From Wohlfahrtiimonas chitiniclastica DSM 18708 (GTDB lineage: Bacteria > Pseudomonadota > Gammaproteobacteria > Cardiobacteriales > Wohlfahrtiimonadaceae), in assembly GCF_000375345.1 (NCBI RefSeq), contig NZ_AQXD01000001.1:326600-390599 (forward strand): a stretch of 64,000 nt of DNA, given 5' to 3'. Made by a program: the position numbers and the translations under genes. This document shows positions 32,423-41,759 of this stretch, piece after piece (within the stretch, counting starts at the first letter, position 1; every line of letters begins with the position of its first letter). The notes beneath the pieces are model-generated. The model saw only the letters and a list, made by a program, of their open reading frames with translations, was not told the origin of the DNA and did not search any database.

Positions 32423-35098
32423 TTAAAGTGTGATGGGGTTTTTCTTGTGTACATCGATGCCATATTTGTTGATGGCGTCCACAACAACACTTGGTTCAAT
32501 CACGCCTTGATCAGCAAGCTCTTTTAAAGCTGCCACAGTGACGTAATAACGGTTCACTTCAAAGAATTCACGCAATTTACCGCGGGTATCTGAACGACCA
32601 AAACCATCGGTTCCCAATACTTTGTAAGGGGCTTTAATGGCGGCACGGATTTGATCACCAAATAAACGGATGTAGTCACTTGCAGCAACCACAGGCGCTT
32701 CAGAATCATTGAGCAATTCTGCCACATGAGACACACGTGGTTTTTCAAGTGGATGAAGCATGTTGTGGCGTTCAGTGTCCTGAACATCGCGCGCTAAGAT
32801 GTTAAAGCTTGGGCAACCGTAGATGTCTGCATCCACGCCCCAATCTTCTTTCAATAGATCAGCCGCTGCAATCACTTCGCGGAAGATGGTGCCTGAACCC
32901 AATAAACGTACACGTTTTTTAGATTCTGCATTCTCACCTTTTTGGAACAAGTACATGCCTTTAAGGATGTCTTTTTCTGCGCCCACAGGCATTTGAGGAT
33001 GGCTGTAGTTTTCGTTCATGATGGTGATGTAGTAGAACACATCTTCTTGATCTTGATACATGCGTTTTAAACCATCTTGCATGATCACGGCCAATTCATA
33101 TTGGAACGTTGGGTCATACGAGACACAGTTTGGAATCACTTGCGCTAAGATGTGGCTGTGGCCATCTTCATGTTGTAAGCCTTCGCCGTTCAATGTTGTG
33201 CGACCGGCGGTCCCACCCATTAAGAAACCACGTGCGCGTTGATCGCCTGCTGCCCACACTAAGTCAAGACAACGTTGCAATTGGAACATGGAGTAGCACA
33301 CGAAGAATGGAATCATCGGCACGTTGCTCACAGAGTAAGAAGTTGCCGCAGCAATCCACGAACTCACAGCACCGGCTTCATTGATGCCTTCTTGTAACAC
33401 TTGGCCATCTTTTGCTTCTTTGTAGTACATCAATTGATCAGCATCTTGTGGGATGTAGTTTTGTCCCGCTTGTGACCAAATGCCCAATTGTCTGAATAAA
33501 CCTTCCATACCAAATGTACGGGATTCATCCACCACGATTGGCACCACATTTTTACCAATGGCTTTATCTTTTAAGATTGTATTGAGCATGCGCACAAATG
33601 CCATGGTTGTGGAGATTTCACGGCCTTCTTGCGTGGCAGACAATTGTGCTTTAAAGGCATCTAATTGCGGTGCTGGCAATGGATTGTCCGTTTTAAGGCG
33701 GCGTTTTGGTAAATAGCCATGCAATGCTTCGCGGCGTTCACGGAGATATTTCATCTCAGGTGAATCTTCCGCTGGGCGAATGAATTTCAACTCTTCAATC
33801 TCTTCATCTGTGACAGGCACTTCAAAGCGATCACGGAATTGACGAAGGGCATCAATACTGATTTTCTTCTGTTGGTGAGAGGTGTTTTGTGCTTCACCTT
33901 CTTGACCCATGCCGTAACCTTTGATGGTTTTAACCAAGAGCACAGAAGGTTGACCTTCATGCTTAACGGCAGCATCGTAAGCGGCGTAGATTTTGTTTTC
34001 ATCATGGCCACCGCGGTTGAGGCGCCAAATATCATTGTCAGATAAATGAGCCACCATTTGACGCAATTCAGGCGTGTTGAAGAAGTGTTCACGCACATAC
34101 GCGCCATTTTTCGATTTATAGGTTTGATAATCACCATCAATCGCTTCCATCATGCGCTTACGTAAAATGCCGTTGTGATCTTGTGCTAAGAGTGCATCCC
34201 AACCATTGCCCCAGATCAATTTGATCACATTCCAGTGGTTACCACGGAAATTCGATTCTAATTCTTGGATGATTTTGCCGTTACCGCGCACCGGACCGTC
34301 TAAGCGCTGTAAGTTACAGTTGACGATGAAGATCAAGTTGTCGAGTTTTTCACGACCCGCTAAAGAGATGGCACCTAAAGATTCTGGTTCATCCATCTCG
34401 CCATCCCCACAGAAACACCAAACTTTACGTTTAGAGGTGTCTGCTAAACCACGCGCATGTAAATATTTTAAGAAACGCGCTTGGTAAATGGCTTGCATTG
34501 GACCTAAGCCCATCGATACCGTTGGGAATTGCCAGAAGTCATTTTGTAACCAAGGATGTGGATACGATGGCAAACCTTTGCCATCCACTTCACGACGGAA
34601 GTTGAGCATTTGTTCTTCTGTGATGCGGCCTTCTAAAAATGCACGCGCGTAAATGCCTGGGCTTGAATGGCCTTGGAAGAAAACTAAGTCGCCGCCATGG
34701 TCATCACCATCAGGGCCATGCCAAAAATGGTTAAAGCCCACTTCCCACATCGTGGCAAGGGAGGCATAACTTGCGATATGGCCGCCGAGGGATGAGTCTG
34801 CTAGATTGGTTTTCACAATCATTGCCATGGCATTCCAGCGGTTATATGCACGGATTCTATGTTCGATATCGGAGTTGCCAGGGTATGGCGGTTGTTCGTG
34901 AACAGGAATGGTATTGATGTATTCCGTTGTACCAGAGAAAGGCACTTCGATGCCATCGCGATGAGTACGCTCAATGACACGTTCAAGCAAATAACGCGCA
35001 CGTTCCTTGCCTTCAGTTTTGATGACACTTTCAATGGAGGCAATCCAATCTTGGGTTTCGATTGGATCGATATCTTGAATAGTATTTAAATCGCTCAT
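32423..35098 (-). CDS. aceE: Pyruvate dehydrogenase E1 component
   Basis: The homodimeric thiamine-diphosphate E1 decarboxylates pyruvate and acetylates lipoyl groups. The 891-residue length matches E. coli AceE (887). Segments such as PYPGNSDIEHRIRAYNRWN, GGHIASYASLATMWEVGFNH, the ThDP site CFCGDGEMDEPESLGAI with NCNLQRLDGPVRGN, and the C-terminal SDYIRLFGDQIRAAI are typical. It leads aceE-aceF-lpd on the minus strand. No clear PdhR box is seen, but several dyads lie upstream. Confidence 0.97.
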   Translation of the reverse strand: MSDLNTIQDIDPIETQDWIASIESVIKTEGKERARYLLERVIERTHRDGIEVPFSGTTEYINTIPVHEQPPYPGNSDIEHRIRAYNRWNAMAMIVKTNLADSSLGGHIASYASLATMWEVGFNHFWHGPDGDDHGGDLVFFQGHSSPGIYARAFLEGRITEEQMLNFRREVDGKGLPSYPHPWLQNDFWQFPTVSMGLGPMQAIYQARFLKYLHARGLADTSKRKVWCFCGDGEMDEPESLGAISLAGREKLDNLIFIVNCNLQRLDGPVRGNGKIIQELESNFRGNHWNVIKLIWGNGWDALLAQDHNGILRKRMMEAIDGDYQTYKSKNGAYVREHFFNTPELRQMVAHLSDNDIWRLNRGGHDENKIYAAYDAAVKHEGQPSVLLVKTIKGYGMGQEGEAQNTSHQQKKISIDALRQFRDRFEVPVTDEEIEELKFIRPAEDSPEMKYLRERREALHGYLPKRRLKTDNPLPAPQLDAFKAQLSATQEGREISTTMAFVRMLNTILKDKAIGKNVVPIVVDESRTFGMEGLFRQLGIWSQAGQNYIPQDADQLMYYKEAKDGQVLQEGINEAGAVSSWIAAATSYSVSNVPMIPFFVCYSMFQLQRCLDLVWAAGDQRARGFLMGGTAGRTTLNGEGLQHEDGHSHILAQVIPNCVSYDPTFQYELAVIMQDGLKRMYQDQEDVFYYITIMNENYSHPQMPVGAEKDILKGMYLFQKGENAESKKRVRLLGSGTIFREVIAAADLLKEDWGVDADIYGCPSFNILARDVQDTERHNMLHPLEKPRVSHVAELLNDSEAPVVAASDYIRLFGDQIRAAIKAPYKVLGTDGFGRSDTRGKLREFFEVNRYYVTVAALKELADQGVIEPSVVVDAINKYGIDVHKKNPITL

Positions 35099-35401
35099 AT
35101 TTTCACCTATTTGAAATAATGTGATCGTAATAATTGTTGATTTTGATTATTACAAAATTGATCTGCTGAGCAGAAAAATTGCTTCAATGATAACACGATT
35201 ATTTGGAATGTTTGACGCATCAAACATGTGCTTAACGCAAAAGGGTTAATCACTCCAAACAGTTACCGTAAAAATGGTGTGTAAAAAACGTCATTTTTTA
35301 AATTAGTAATAACCCCCATAATCTCCTTAAATTAAGCGCGCAAGCCACTGCATCACGTGGCTTTGCGCGGTTTAATCGGTTTGTTTTAGAAAACACGCGT
35401 C
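35099..35401 (-). promoter_or_regulatory. aceE upstream region with several dyads and a hairpin
   Basis: These 303 bases between dacA and aceE hold no gene. Visible structure: GTAATAAT at 35127-35134 and its complement at 35146-35153; the palindrome TCTGCTGAGCAGA at about 35162-35174; ATGTTTGA-CGCA-TCAAACAT at 35208-35227; and a strong hairpin at 35337-35369 (AAGCCAC/GTGGCTT extended by CGCGC/GCGCG with one bulge) without a T-run. The hairpin probably ends or protects dacA mRNA, while the dyads look like operators for the pdh operon. Confidence 0.5.
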
Positions 35402-36634
35402 TTATTTAGCAATCACAATACAGTCATTGCCGCTTTGTTTTAACTGATGACAGGCTAAGGTTGCTTTTTCGTAGCTAAAGCCTGATAAACGCGCGCGGTA
35501 TAAGTTGTCGATTAAGACGACATCAATTTTGCCTTGTTGTAATTTACGATGTGCCATGCGCGCTCTGTCTTGTGCAGATTTGCGACTTTTATAGGCGCCC
35601 ACTTGTATTGCCGCGGCTTTTTTAGAATTCGTTGTGCTGGCAATGGTTTTATGATTAGAAATGAGTTTAATGGTTGGAATGGTTTGAGGCGCGTCATTAG
35701 AGACAATGTTGACTTTGTTTTTGTGGTTAGTGGCAACAATTTGCTTGGGTTTAGGGTTTTTCTGAGGGTCATAACCCACCAGCAAATCTTCTGTGATGAT
35801 GGGCGAAATTGAAGGATTGCGATGATTGCGCTGCAATGCTTCAAAAGATTGCTCCATGATGTCCACCATAATATTATCGCGAGATTGGGTGTTGCGACCG
35901 CCAATCACGACGCCAAACAAACGGGTGTTCCCGCGCTGGGCGCTGGTCACTAAGTTCGAACCTGATTTACGGATATAACCGGTTTTGATGCCATCAGCAC
36001 CTGCAAGCATGCTGTTGACGCGGTTATGACCTTTGATCAGTCTGCCATCGAAGTAAAAGCTCTCCGTTTGAAAGAGCGGATAATATTTGGGGAAATGGTT
36101 GTAAATGGCGACGCCGAGGGTTGCCATGTCACGTGCGGTTGTGTATTGATTGTCATTTGGCAAACCATTGGGATTCACAAAATGTGTATTGGTCATGCCT
36201 AAACGTTTAGCAGTTTTATTCATGCGCTCCACAAATTTTGCTTCCGTGCCGCTAATGAATTCAGCCACCGCGATGGAAACGTCATTCGCTGACTGTACAA
36301 TCAATGCTTTAACAGCCGTTTCCACGGTAATGGATGTGCCAGCCTTTGGGCGTAGGCAAGAGCATTCAGCTTTAACCGCACGCTGAGAAATCGGCATGCG
36401 TTGATTCATCTTGATTTTCCCTTTAGAGAGATCTTCAAAGAGAATGTACAGCGTCATGATTTTTGTCAATGAAGCCGGGTAGCGACGCTCTGTGGCATTG
36501 TGCTCATAGATCACTTTTCCCGTTTTTGGTTCAATGACCAATGCGGAAAAGCCTGTGTATGCAAAGGCAGCGCCACCGATGCTTGCGAGGATCGAGAGCA
36601 TTACCAACATCATAATTTTTTGTATCATAGTCAT
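35402..36634 (-). CDS. D-alanyl-D-alanine carboxypeptidase with C-terminal SPOR domain
   Basis: A periplasmic S11 penicillin-binding protein that trims the terminal D-Ala of peptidoglycan stem peptides. The 410-residue protein has a signal peptide (about 1-25, ending AFA), SXXK in PASLTKIM (Ser55, Lys58), SXN in SANDVS (Ser115-Asn117) and KTG in GADGIKTGY (217-219). A Lys/Asn-rich linker leads to a SPOR domain (about 341-410; AAAIQVGAYKSRKSAQDRAR) that binds denuded septal glycan. This replaces the usual DacA membrane-anchoring tail. Its ATG overlaps the upstream aminopeptidase stop (ATGA), implying coupling. Confidence 0.9.
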   Translation of the reverse strand: MTMIQKIMMLVMLSILASIGGAAFAYTGFSALVIEPKTGKVIYEHNATERRYPASLTKIMTLYILFEDLSKGKIKMNQRMPISQRAVKAECSCLRPKAGTSITVETAVKALIVQSANDVSIAVAEFISGTEAKFVERMNKTAKRLGMTNTHFVNPNGLPNDNQYTTARDMATLGVAIYNHFPKYYPLFQTESFYFDGRLIKGHNRVNSMLAGADGIKTGYIRKSGSNLVTSAQRGNTRLFGVVIGGRNTQSRDNIMVDIMEQSFEALQRNHRNPSISPIITEDLLVGYDPQKNPKPKQIVATNHKNKVNIVSNDAPQTIPTIKLISNHKTIASTTNSKKAAAIQVGAYKSRKSAQDRARMAHRKLQQGKIDVVLIDNLYRARLSGFSYEKATLACHQLKQSGNDCIVIAK

Positions 36635-38007
36635 ACATTCATTCCAAAGTGATGCGCTAACCCATAGTAGGTTGCGCGCAGTCCCATAGCTTCACCACCC
36701 ATCGGGCGACCTTTGCGATTACGAACATTCCATGCCATTACATCAATGTGAGCAAACGGCACATTATCACTTAAAAAGTGCGTTAAGAAAAGAGCCGCCG
36801 TAATTGATCCACCGTAGGGTTGTGTTGATGAGTTTAAGATATCAGCATATTTCGATTCAATCCACTCATTGTATGGCGTGTGCAAAGGCATGCGCCAAAG
36901 GGCATCATCATGCGTTTGCCCATCTTCTAAAATGGCATTTGCTAACGGATCATCTGTGGCAAATAAGGCAGGCACTTCAGGGCCAAGGGCAACGCGTGCC
37001 GCACCCGTTAAGGTGGCAAAGTTGACGATGGCATCGGTGGGCACTTCGCTTGCGTAGCTGATGGCATCGGCTAAAATTAGGCGGCCTTCTGCATCTGTGT
37101 TGTCAATTTCTACAGTCAAGCCATTGCGCGCTTTGATGACATCACCTGGGCGCATTGCTGTGCTTGAAACAGAGTTTTCCACAATCGGCAACAACACACG
37201 TAAATGGATGTGCCATTTTGATTTAATGATCCATTGGGCCAGTGCAATGGCATGTGCGGCACCCCCCATGTCTTTTTTCATCAAACGCATGCCGCTCGCG
37301 GGTTTTAAATCAAGGCCGCCACTGTCAAACGTCACGCCTTTACCGATGAGCGTTAAGCTTTTATGCATCGGATCGCCATAGGTGATCTCCACTAAACGTG
37401 GTGCAGCGTCACTGCCATTGCCAACATGATGAATCAATGGGAAATTTTCTGTTAATAAATCATCACCCTCGATCACTTTAACAGTGACCGGTTGATTGTC
37501 AAACAGCGTTTGAATGTATTGCGTTAAACCCACAGGATTCAAATGATTCGGTGGGCGATTGATCAAGGTGCGCGTGATGTAATGGGCTTCAATTTCGTTG
37601 AGTAGCTTTTGACGATCGAGGGTTTTAGGGAAGAGCAATTGCACATTTGGCGCCGTGGATGCTTTGAACTCATTGTATTGATAAGCCCCTAAAGCAAAAC
37701 CTAGCAATAATTGATAGATCGCTTCATCGGATAGATCATCATTGGCGATGTAATAAATGCCTTGCGGGGCTGTGGTGTAAAAACTGCCAAGGGAGAACAT
37801 CTCTTCATGTGCATCAAAGCGCACGAGTACTTTACTGAGGGCGCCTGTTTCATCAGGAATGGGCAAGACATCGGGTTGGCGACTGGCGGCTTGATGCACC
37901 CAATTGTGTTCAAAGGGTGTCAAATCCACGTCAGACAACTGATGATACAAATAGATCGGCACAGTTTTCACAGAGGCCGGGGCGTTGATCAGTAATTCAT
38001 GAATCAT
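36631..38007 (-). CDS. M17 leucyl aminopeptidase family protein
   Basis: A cytosolic two-metal aminopeptidase. From the ATG at 38007, with AAGGAG six bases upstream, the product is 458 residues; an in-frame start at 38034 overlaps ftsK and lacks a better site. M17 motifs are GKGVTFDSGGLDLKPASGM (metal Asp and Lys), KKDMGGAA, and the signature NTDAEGRLILADA with catalytic Arg and metal-binding Asp/Glu. The N-terminal domain differs from PepA and is closer to the short LAP branch, so no symbol is given. It follows ftsK by 23 bases and is coupled to the carboxypeptidase gene. Confidence 0.9.
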   Translation of the reverse strand: MIHELLINAPASVKTVPIYLYHQLSDVDLTPFEHNWVHQAASRQPDVLPIPDETGALSKVLVRFDAHEEMFSLGSFYTTAPQGIYYIANDDLSDEAIYQLLLGFALGAYQYNEFKASTAPNVQLLFPKTLDRQKLLNEIEAHYITRTLINRPPNHLNPVGLTQYIQTLFDNQPVTVKVIEGDDLLTENFPLIHHVGNGSDAAPRLVEITYGDPMHKSLTLIGKGVTFDSGGLDLKPASGMRLMKKDMGGAAHAIALAQWIIKSKWHIHLRVLLPIVENSVSSTAMRPGDVIKARNGLTVEIDNTDAEGRLILADAISYASEVPTDAIVNFATLTGAARVALGPEVPALFATDDPLANAILEDGQTHDDALWRMPLHTPYNEWIESKYADILNSSTQPYGGSITAALFLTHFLSDNVPFAHIDVMAWNVRNRKGRPMGGEAMGLRATYYGLAHHFGMNV

Positions 38008-38030
38008 ATGTTGTTCTCCTTTGTGAATCA

Positions 38031-41000
38031 TCAATAATCGTCTTTGTCAGCCGCGAGGATCACCTCTCGGTTGCCATTCGCTTGAGGCGGCGTGACGATG
38101 CGTAACTCTTCCATCTCTTCCATTAAGCGCGCTGCCCTTTGATAGCCAACACGCAATTTTCGTTGAATGTAGGAGATGCTTGCTCGTCTAGATTCTACGA
38201 CAATTTTCACTGCTTCATCAAATAATGGGTCTTGTTCTTCAGCAGGTGTGGCGGCTACGCCGGCGGCTTCTGGCGTTAAGCCTGGGATGGCTTCGGTGGG
38301 TTCATGCAAAATGTCTTCCACATAATCAGGTTCACCTGTGAGTTTTAAAAATTCCACCACTTTATTGACTTCTGCATCTTCCACAAATGCGCCGTGCACA
38401 CGGATTGGTAAACCATTGCCAGGTGGCATATAGAGCATGTCGCCATGGCCTAAGAGGGTTTCCGCCCCTTGTTGATCAATGATGGTGCGTGAGTCAATTT
38501 TACTCGACACCTGAAAAGCGATGCGCGTTGGAATGTTGGCTTTGATGAGGCCAGTGATGACATCAACCGATGGGCGCTGCGTGGCTAAAATTAAGTGAAT
38601 CCCCGAAGCTCGCGCTTTTTGGGCAAGGCGGGCAATGAGTTCTTCACATTTTTTACCCACGAGCATCATCATGTCGGCAAATTCATCAATCACCACCACA
38701 ATGAAGGGTAATTTTTCTAATAAAGGTGGGCGCTCTGTATCTGAAACATGCGCACTTCTTCGCCATAAAGGATCAATGATGGGTTCACCGGCTGCAATGG
38801 CTTCTTCAATCTTTTGGTTAAAGCCTGCAATGTTGCGCACTTTTAATTGACTCATGAGCTGATAGCGGCGTTCCATTTCCGCAACGCACCAGCGCAGGGC
38901 ATTTGCGGACTCTTTCATGTCCGTCACCACAGGGGTTAATAGATGCGGGATGTCGTTATAAACCGAAAGTTCGAGCATTTTCGGATCAATTAAGATGAGG
39001 CGTAAATCTTCAGGCAGCGCTTTAAAGAGCATGCTCAAAAGCATGGTGTTGACGCCCACAGATTTACCAGAACCTGTCGTCCCTGCCACCAATACATGGG
39101 GCATTTTGCCAAGATTAGCGGTGACTGTATTGCCGGAGATGTCTTTCCCGAGGATCAGCGTCAATGGATGCGCCTCGTCTTGGTATTCTTGAGACTCTAA
39201 GCCAGATTTAAAGTAAACGATTTCGCGCTTACGGTTCGGAATTTCAAGCCCCACATAGCTAGTGCCAGGAATGATCTCCACCACGCGCACGCTGGTGACG
39301 GATAATCCGCGGGCAATGTCTTTCTCTAAATTATTGATTTGAGAGACTTTAACGCCGGGCGCCAACTCTAATGAGAAGCGCGTAATGACGGGGCCCGGTT
39401 CAATGTTTGCCACGGCAACTTTAATGGAGAAATGGCTGAGTTGTTCTTCAATCAATAGGGCAAGGTAATCGAGCTCTTCATCATTGTATTGATCCACCAC
39501 GGTGGGGGGATCGGCTAGGAGGTCTAAGCTTGGCAATTGTCCAGCCATCGGGAAATGTTTTAAGAGTTCTGCGCGGCGATTCGGATCTTCTTCTGGCACG
39601 GCCACTTTTGGCATGATGATGTTGGGTGTTGGTACAATGAGATCATCCGGCGGGAGAATCTCAGGGGCATTGTCCTCAAAATCATCATATGTTAGGGCAG
39701 GCTCGATCGGAACAGCGGGTTCAGTTGGCATGCTGGGCATGACTGGCGCAATTGCTTCAACCGGTGCCGGTTCAATATGAACCTCAGGCGTCTTTGGAAT
39801 GATGACAGGTTCAGGTGTCGGGTCTGGCACCCATTGCCAAGTGGGTGTTTCAATGCTGGGCGCTTCAATGATGGGTGCCTCGATGGCAGGCGTTGCCACA
39901 ACAGGTGCAGCCATCATAGGTTCTGGCGCAATGCTTTCAATCTCAGGGAGCATGGGCTCGCTGAGGATTTCAACTTTCGGCAGGTTCACAAAAGGATCTT
40001 CGATGGGCTCAATGACCTCTCTGACCGCTTCTTTGACACTCTCTATGGCTTCACTTGCCGATTCTGTGGCTGTTGTGACAGCCTCTGAAAGGGCGGTGGG
40101 CAATGCATCAATGGAGTATTTCGGTGCATTGTATTTTTCTAATGTTTCGATCAATGCATCATAATCTTCTGTTGCCTCTGCTTTTAGGGTAGCCTCACTG
40201 CCTGCGGTGACAGGTTCACTGTGAAAGAGGGAGCTGACAGCTGCCTTCGCATCTTCTTTTGCTGCTGCCATCGGTGCTTTGATGGCATTGATGACAGGAT
40301 TGACGATGTTGGCCGCTTGTGGCGTTAAGGCAGCATCTTCATTGACCCAGGCTTTGAGCTTTTCAATGCTGTCATCAATGACATTGTCTTCATCATCGGT
40401 GGGCAACATTTTTGTGGAGGGTTTTCTGAAGATGGTGGGGATTTTCAGCTGCCCATTTTTATCAAATTTTGGTTCAAATTTTGGCGTCAGCATTTCGCCA
40501 TTTTGTCCATGAATGGGCGCATGAGGATTGACGGCTTCTTCAAACGCAGGCTCAATGCGCGTTTCAGAAGATGTAGCTTTAGGTGCAACGGCTTTTGGCG
40601 CAGTGTCAATCGGGGCTGCTTTCGGTGTGGTGAATGGCGCAATGTCCGAAATGGGTGGGAGCGTCAAGGAAGGCTCAATTTTCTCATCACTTTTGGCGAT
40701 TTTTTTAGGTTTAGGCTCAAAAGTGGGTTCGATGTGTGCATCGGTGTCGAGCGCTTCAATGAGATCAGGTTGCTCGTTGAAGTAGTATTCATCAGCGGTG
40801 GCATCAATGTTAGGTTCGCTTTTTTTCGCGAATACTTCGCTGCGTAAGGTTGTCAATTTATCCTTAATCATGGATAAAAGATTCGGACGAGGATCTTTGT
40901 CACGCGGATCGGGCTCCATCAAATGTGCCACAGAAGCAAGCTCAGATTCTACGGCTTGTGGGGCAATTTGGTCCTCATCGCGATTGAAGAAAAAACCGCG

Positions 41001-41645
41001 AGCACGTCCAATGACTGAAAGAATCATGGCACCTAAGCCATCAATCCATGAAAGGGGGCTTGTGCCTGTGGCTAAGCTGCCAGTGATCACCAGTAATGTG
41101 AGCAAAATGCCTTTACTGAGCGTGGTGCAAAGGGCAGAACTTGCTTCAATGCCCGGCAAATAGGTTAAGGTGGCATTGAGAAGTGAGGCCAATGTTTGCC
41201 CAATCACACCGCCACGTTTTAGGATGCTGGCATCGGGGTGATAAAAGTTTAACAAGGTCGCTGCGGCCATTAAAAAAACGATGACGCCCAACGCTTTAAA
41301 GGCAAAGTTTTCGATGTCAATGGTGGTGCAATCGCTTTTGATCAAGGTGACATATGCATAAGCAACCATCGCGGGCGGTAATAACCACGCTGCGCGACCA
41401 ATGGCATTGAATAAAATGTCAGAAAAATATGCACCCTTTGCACCGAGCCAGTTATTGACGTGCAAATCTCCCATGGTTTTACTCCATGCGGCATCATCCG
41501 GATGATGAGAGACTAAGCTTAAGAGCATCAACAATGCAATAAAAACGACAACACCCACGATCACTAAGTGAATCATAGAGGTGACTTTATGCGGCGCATC
41601 TTGCGTAATGTTTTCGATAGGCTGCCTGCGAATGGCTTGTTTCAA
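38031..41645 (-). CDS. ftsK: DNA translocase FtsK
   Basis: FtsK couples septation to chromosome segregation and dimer resolution. The 1204-residue protein has four or five N-terminal membrane helices (about 25-210), a long Pro/Ala/Glu-rich linker (about 215-690), the RecA-like motor with Walker [16 protein letters not shown] and Walker [15 protein letters not shown], and a C-terminal winged-helix gamma domain (about 1140-1200, [20 protein letters not shown]) that reads KOPS sequences. It heads a minus-strand unit with the aminopeptidase and carboxypeptidase genes. Confidence 0.96.
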   Translation of the reverse strand: MKQAIRRQPIENITQDAPHKVTSMIHLVIVGVVVFIALLMLLSLVSHHPDDAAWSKTMGDLHVNNWLGAKGAYFSDILFNAIGRAAWLLPPAMVAYAYVTLIKSDCTTIDIENFAFKALGVIVFLMAAATLLNFYHPDASILKRGGVIGQTLASLLNATLTYLPGIEASSALCTTLSKGILLTLLVITGSLATGTSPLSWIDGLGAMILSVIGRARGFFFNRDEDQIAPQAVESELASVAHLMEPDPRDKDPRPNLLSMIKDKLTTLRSEVFAKKSEPNIDATADEYYFNEQPDLIEALDTDAHIEPTFEPKPKKIAKSDEKIEPSLTLPPISDIAPFTTPKAAPIDTAPKAVAPKATSSETRIEPAFEEAVNPHAPIHGQNGEMLTPKFEPKFDKNGQLKIPTIFRKPSTKMLPTDDEDNVIDDSIEKLKAWVNEDAALTPQAANIVNPVINAIKAPMAAAKEDAKAAVSSLFHSEPVTAGSEATLKAEATEDYDALIETLEKYNAPKYSIDALPTALSEAVTTATESASEAIESVKEAVREVIEPIEDPFVNLPKVEILSEPMLPEIESIAPEPMMAAPVVATPAIEAPIIEAPSIETPTWQWVPDPTPEPVIIPKTPEVHIEPAPVEAIAPVMPSMPTEPAVPIEPALTYDDFEDNAPEILPPDDLIVPTPNIIMPKVAVPEEDPNRRAELLKHFPMAGQLPSLDLLADPPTVVDQYNDEELDYLALLIEEQLSHFSIKVAVANIEPGPVITRFSLELAPGVKVSQINNLEKDIARGLSVTSVRVVEIIPGTSYVGLEIPNRKREIVYFKSGLESQEYQDEAHPLTLILGKDISGNTVTANLGKMPHVLVAGTTGSGKSVGVNTMLLSMLFKALPEDLRLILIDPKMLELSVYNDIPHLLTPVVTDMKESANALRWCVAEMERRYQLMSQLKVRNIAGFNQKIEEAIAAGEPIIDPLWRRSAHVSDTERPPLLEKLPFIVVVIDEFADMMMLVGKKCEELIARLAQKARASGIHLILATQRPSVDVITGLIKANIPTRIAFQVSSKIDSRTIIDQQGAETLLGHGDMLYMPPGNGLPIRVHGAFVEDAEVNKVVEFLKLTGEPDYVEDILHEPTEAIPGLTPEAAGVAATPAEEQDPLFDEAVKIVVESRRASISYIQRKLRVGYQRAARLMEEMEELRIVTPPQANGNREVILAADKDDY

Positions 41646-41705
41646 AATGTTATACCTAAAATCTGATCAACGAGGGAGATGATATTATCACATAAACCGC
41701 AAAAT

Positions 41706-41733
41706 CTAAAAAGCCCCACGGGAAGTGGGGCTT
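41706..41733 (-). terminator. Rho-independent terminator of yajC-secDF
   Basis: On the minus strand AAGCCCCAC-TTCCC-GTGGGGCTT is followed by a T-rich tract, starting 27 bases after the secDF stop. Confidence 0.88.
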
Positions 41734-41759
41734 GTAGAGAGTTGATTACCTTTGACTAT

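Noticed and set aside
39777..40164. Gly/Ser- and Phe/Arg-rich frames on the plus strand inside ftsK
   Set aside because: They mirror the Pro/Ala/Glu-rich FtsK linker; repetitive composition explains the open frames.
40000..40700. Possible tandem repeats in the ftsK linker
   Set aside because: The Pro-Glu/Ala-Pro runs are degenerate and typical of FtsK linkers, not ordered DNA repeats.
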